64,000 nucleotides of DNA from Colius striatus (lineage: Eukaryota > Chordata > Aves > Coliiformes > Coliidae), in the NCBI RefSeq assembly GCF_028858725.1, contig NC_084789.1, positions 41,323,594-41,387,593 on the forward strand, given 5' to 3'. The position numbers and the translations under genes are program-made. Positions 38,535 through 64,000 of the stretch are shown one piece after another (position 1 is the first letter of the stretch; each line of letters opens with the position of its first letter). The notes below the pieces were generated by a model, which saw only the letters and a list, made by a program, of their open reading frames with translations, did no database searches and was not told the origin of the DNA.

Positions 38535-39082
38535 AGCCTGGCTGGGATCAGCACTGGGCTGGCAGCAGGAGCAGGGCAGGATTGTGCCCCTGTGCTGGGG
38601 AAGGGGCTGAGGGAATCACAGAATGGGGTTGGAAGGGAGCTTTGGAGATCATGCAGTGCAACCCCCCTGCAGAAGCAGCTCAACCTAGATCAGGGAGCAC
38701 AGCAATATGCCCAGGAGGGTCCTGAAGCCCTCCAAGGAAGGAGCCTCCACAACCCCTCTGGGCAGCCTGTGTTGAGCCTGGAGAAGAGGAGGCTGAGGAG
38801 AGACCTCCTCCACACTTCTAAGGACCTAAAGGGTGGGTGGCAGGAGGATGGGGAGACACTTTTATTCAGCAGCAGGACAAGAGGTAACAGGCACAGGCTG
38901 GAACCTTTTGGTGCTGAGCTGAGGGAGCCCTGGCCCAGGCTGCCCAGGGAGGGTGTGGAGGTTTCTCAGGAGGTTCCCATCCCCAGTTGGCCACATTCCT
39001 GTGCCCCTGAGGCAGGGGAAGCTGCTGGAGCAGGGGCTGGAGCAGCTCTGCAGGACCCTTCCAGCCCTCTCCTCTCTGTGAC
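38535..39082 (+). repeat. CR1 LINE fragment interrupted by another CR1
   Basis: Plus-oriented CR1 (GGCAGCAGGAGCAGGGCAGG up to 38614, resuming at about 38770 with TTGAGCCTGGAGAAGAGGAG, tail to 39082). A minus-oriented CR1 3' end (38618-38768, starting AATCACAGAATGGGGTTGGA) is inserted in it. The insertion dates the outer copy as older. Confidence 0.82.
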
Positions 39083-39197
39083 TCCGCTCCCTGTGTATCT
39101 GCCATCAACCCACCGAGCTCCCTCCATCCCTTGGCTTCAAGAGCTGAGCAAAAAAAGCCCCTGGGGCAGCAGCCTTGAGCCCTTTTTGTCCCTTCAG

Positions 39198-39232
39198 GCT
39201 GGGCACAGGCACCCTGGGAGCAGAATGAGAGC
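39198..39232 (+). other. SCN4A: SCN4A 5' leader at the start of coding exon 1
   Basis: TTTTTGTCCCTTCAG ends at 39197 and is a good acceptor. The 35 bases to the ATG would be the last part of the 5' UTR, which implies at least one upstream non-coding exon. Confidence 0.5.
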
Positions 39233-63248
<24,016 letters not shown>

Positions 63249-64000
63249 ATGAGTATTTCCTGGCTCCTGCAGCCTGTGTTGCCTCCTGGGGCACAAGTCC
63301 AGGATGGAGGCAACCAGGACAGTCGTGGGGCAAGGGGACCAGGGCCACTGTGCCTGGCGCTCACGTGAGCTTCAGGGTCCCTTTGCAACCCACATTGCTG
63401 GTATCCACTGCTGGCTTCCCCCTGCCAGAGGGAGCAGGGCTGCTTTTGTGTCCTGGCCATGGCATTTACAGAGGGCCCCAGGGTCCCTTTGCAACCCACA
63501 CTGCTGGTATCCACTGCTGGCTTTCCCCAGAGAAGGAGCAGAGCTGGGTTTGTGTCCTGGCCATAGCATTTATGTGTGGTTAATGGGTGCAGAGCATGTT
63601 TCCTCCTCCCCGTGCCACAGCAGGCAGGGCTGGACCCCTGGGCCAGCACTCATTGCTTCTTTTTGCCCCTCATGCCCCTTTCTCAGCATTTTTCCATGCA
63701 CCAAGGAGAGACTCAGCTTCTGCTTTCAAGCAGCCACACAGCACAGGGCTGACAGGAGGGAGGGGAACACGGAGCAGGATGCTTGTGCTGAGCGAGCTCT
63801 GAAGCCCAGGGAGGTGCTGCCTCAGTCCCTGCACGATCTGGCCAGCAAGGAGGGGGTGACCCTGGCAGGCTCTGGGGTGCCCCACTCGCTGCAGGGGGCT
63901 GGGATGCAGCATCTCAGTGCTGCAGGAGGAAACTGCAGCGCTGGGCTCAGCACCCATGGGCTGAGGGGAGGCAGCACAGAAAAGGGCAAGTGGGGAGGAA
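63249..64000 (+). other. SCN4A: Start of an AT-class intron of SCN4A, to the window edge
   Basis: After AAG AAG AAG the intron begins ATGAGTATTT, with no GT available at the conserved junction. This position corresponds to mammalian SCN4A intron 21, known as a U2-dependent AT-AC intron. The next exon (III-IV linker with IFM) is outside the window. A two-copy tandem repeat of about 105 bases is at 63373-63580 (GTCCCTTTGCAACCCACA...). Confidence 0.8.
63373..63580. repeat. Two-copy tandem duplication (about 105 bp)
   Basis: Copies start at GGGTCCCTTTGCAACCCACA (63377 and 63481). They share GGTATCCACTGCTGGCTT and TTGTGTCCTGGCCAT. About 85% identical. Confidence 0.88.

Noticed and set aside
28000-39190. 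Possible GH1, CD79B or SMARCD2 exons expected near SCN4A in other vertebrates
   Set aside because: I looked for growth-hormone and Ig-receptor signatures in the translated frames and saw none.

Overview
The window looks like vertebrate nuclear DNA, most likely from a bird. Five multi-exon genes have small introns, the DNA is very GC-rich and full of minisatellites, and the only interspersed repeat family I can recognise is CR1 LINE (about 25 fragments in both orientations). Together these fit an avian microchromosome (the PSMC5/SCN4A region of human 17q23). A heavy CR1 load is compatible with a CR1-rich bird lineage, but I cannot name the species.

Layout, left to right: (1) PSMC5, minus strand, 103-3642. 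The first 360 of an expected 406 codons are present, and the last 46 lie off the left edge. (2) A CpG-rich divergent promoter, about 3400-4020, with an NRF-1 palindrome and three YY1/TISU-type ATGGCGG boxes. (3) FTSJ3, plus strand, 5061-14647, complete: 21 coding exons, 842 aa. (4) A lysophosphatidic acid acyltransferase of the AGPAT1/2 type, minus strand, 16107-22565, complete: 6 coding exons, 269 aa, tail-to-tail with FTSJ3. (5) PRR29, minus strand, 25600-27636, complete: 6 coding exons, 184 aa. (6) About 11 kb with no recognisable gene, unique sequence and CR1 fragments, ending in a candidate muscle-type promoter near 37830-37915. (7) SCN4A, plus strand, from 39233. Twenty-two coding exons (1320 codons) run through domain III S6, and the gene leaves the right edge inside an AT-AC intron. 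All exon phases close, and the exon lengths I could compare from memory match the vertebrate Nav1 pattern.

The genes are mostly unrelated in function: proteasome ATPase, pre-rRNA 2'-O-methyltransferase, ER glycerolipid acyltransferase, an uncharacterised proline-rich protein and the skeletal-muscle sodium channel. PSMC5 and FTSJ3 are housekeeping genes that share one divergent promoter. PRR29 and SCN4A stand head to head.

The unusual content is mostly non-coding. G-quadruplex-capable minisatellites lie in the first introns on both sides of the PSMC5/FTSJ3 promoter. A roughly 1.9-kb array built of 10-bp modules keeps register without an indel. A minisatellite has grown out of a CR1 fragment. 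An inverted duplication links introns of two convergent genes. SCN4A has two AT-A(C) class introns, and the first appears to end in AA.
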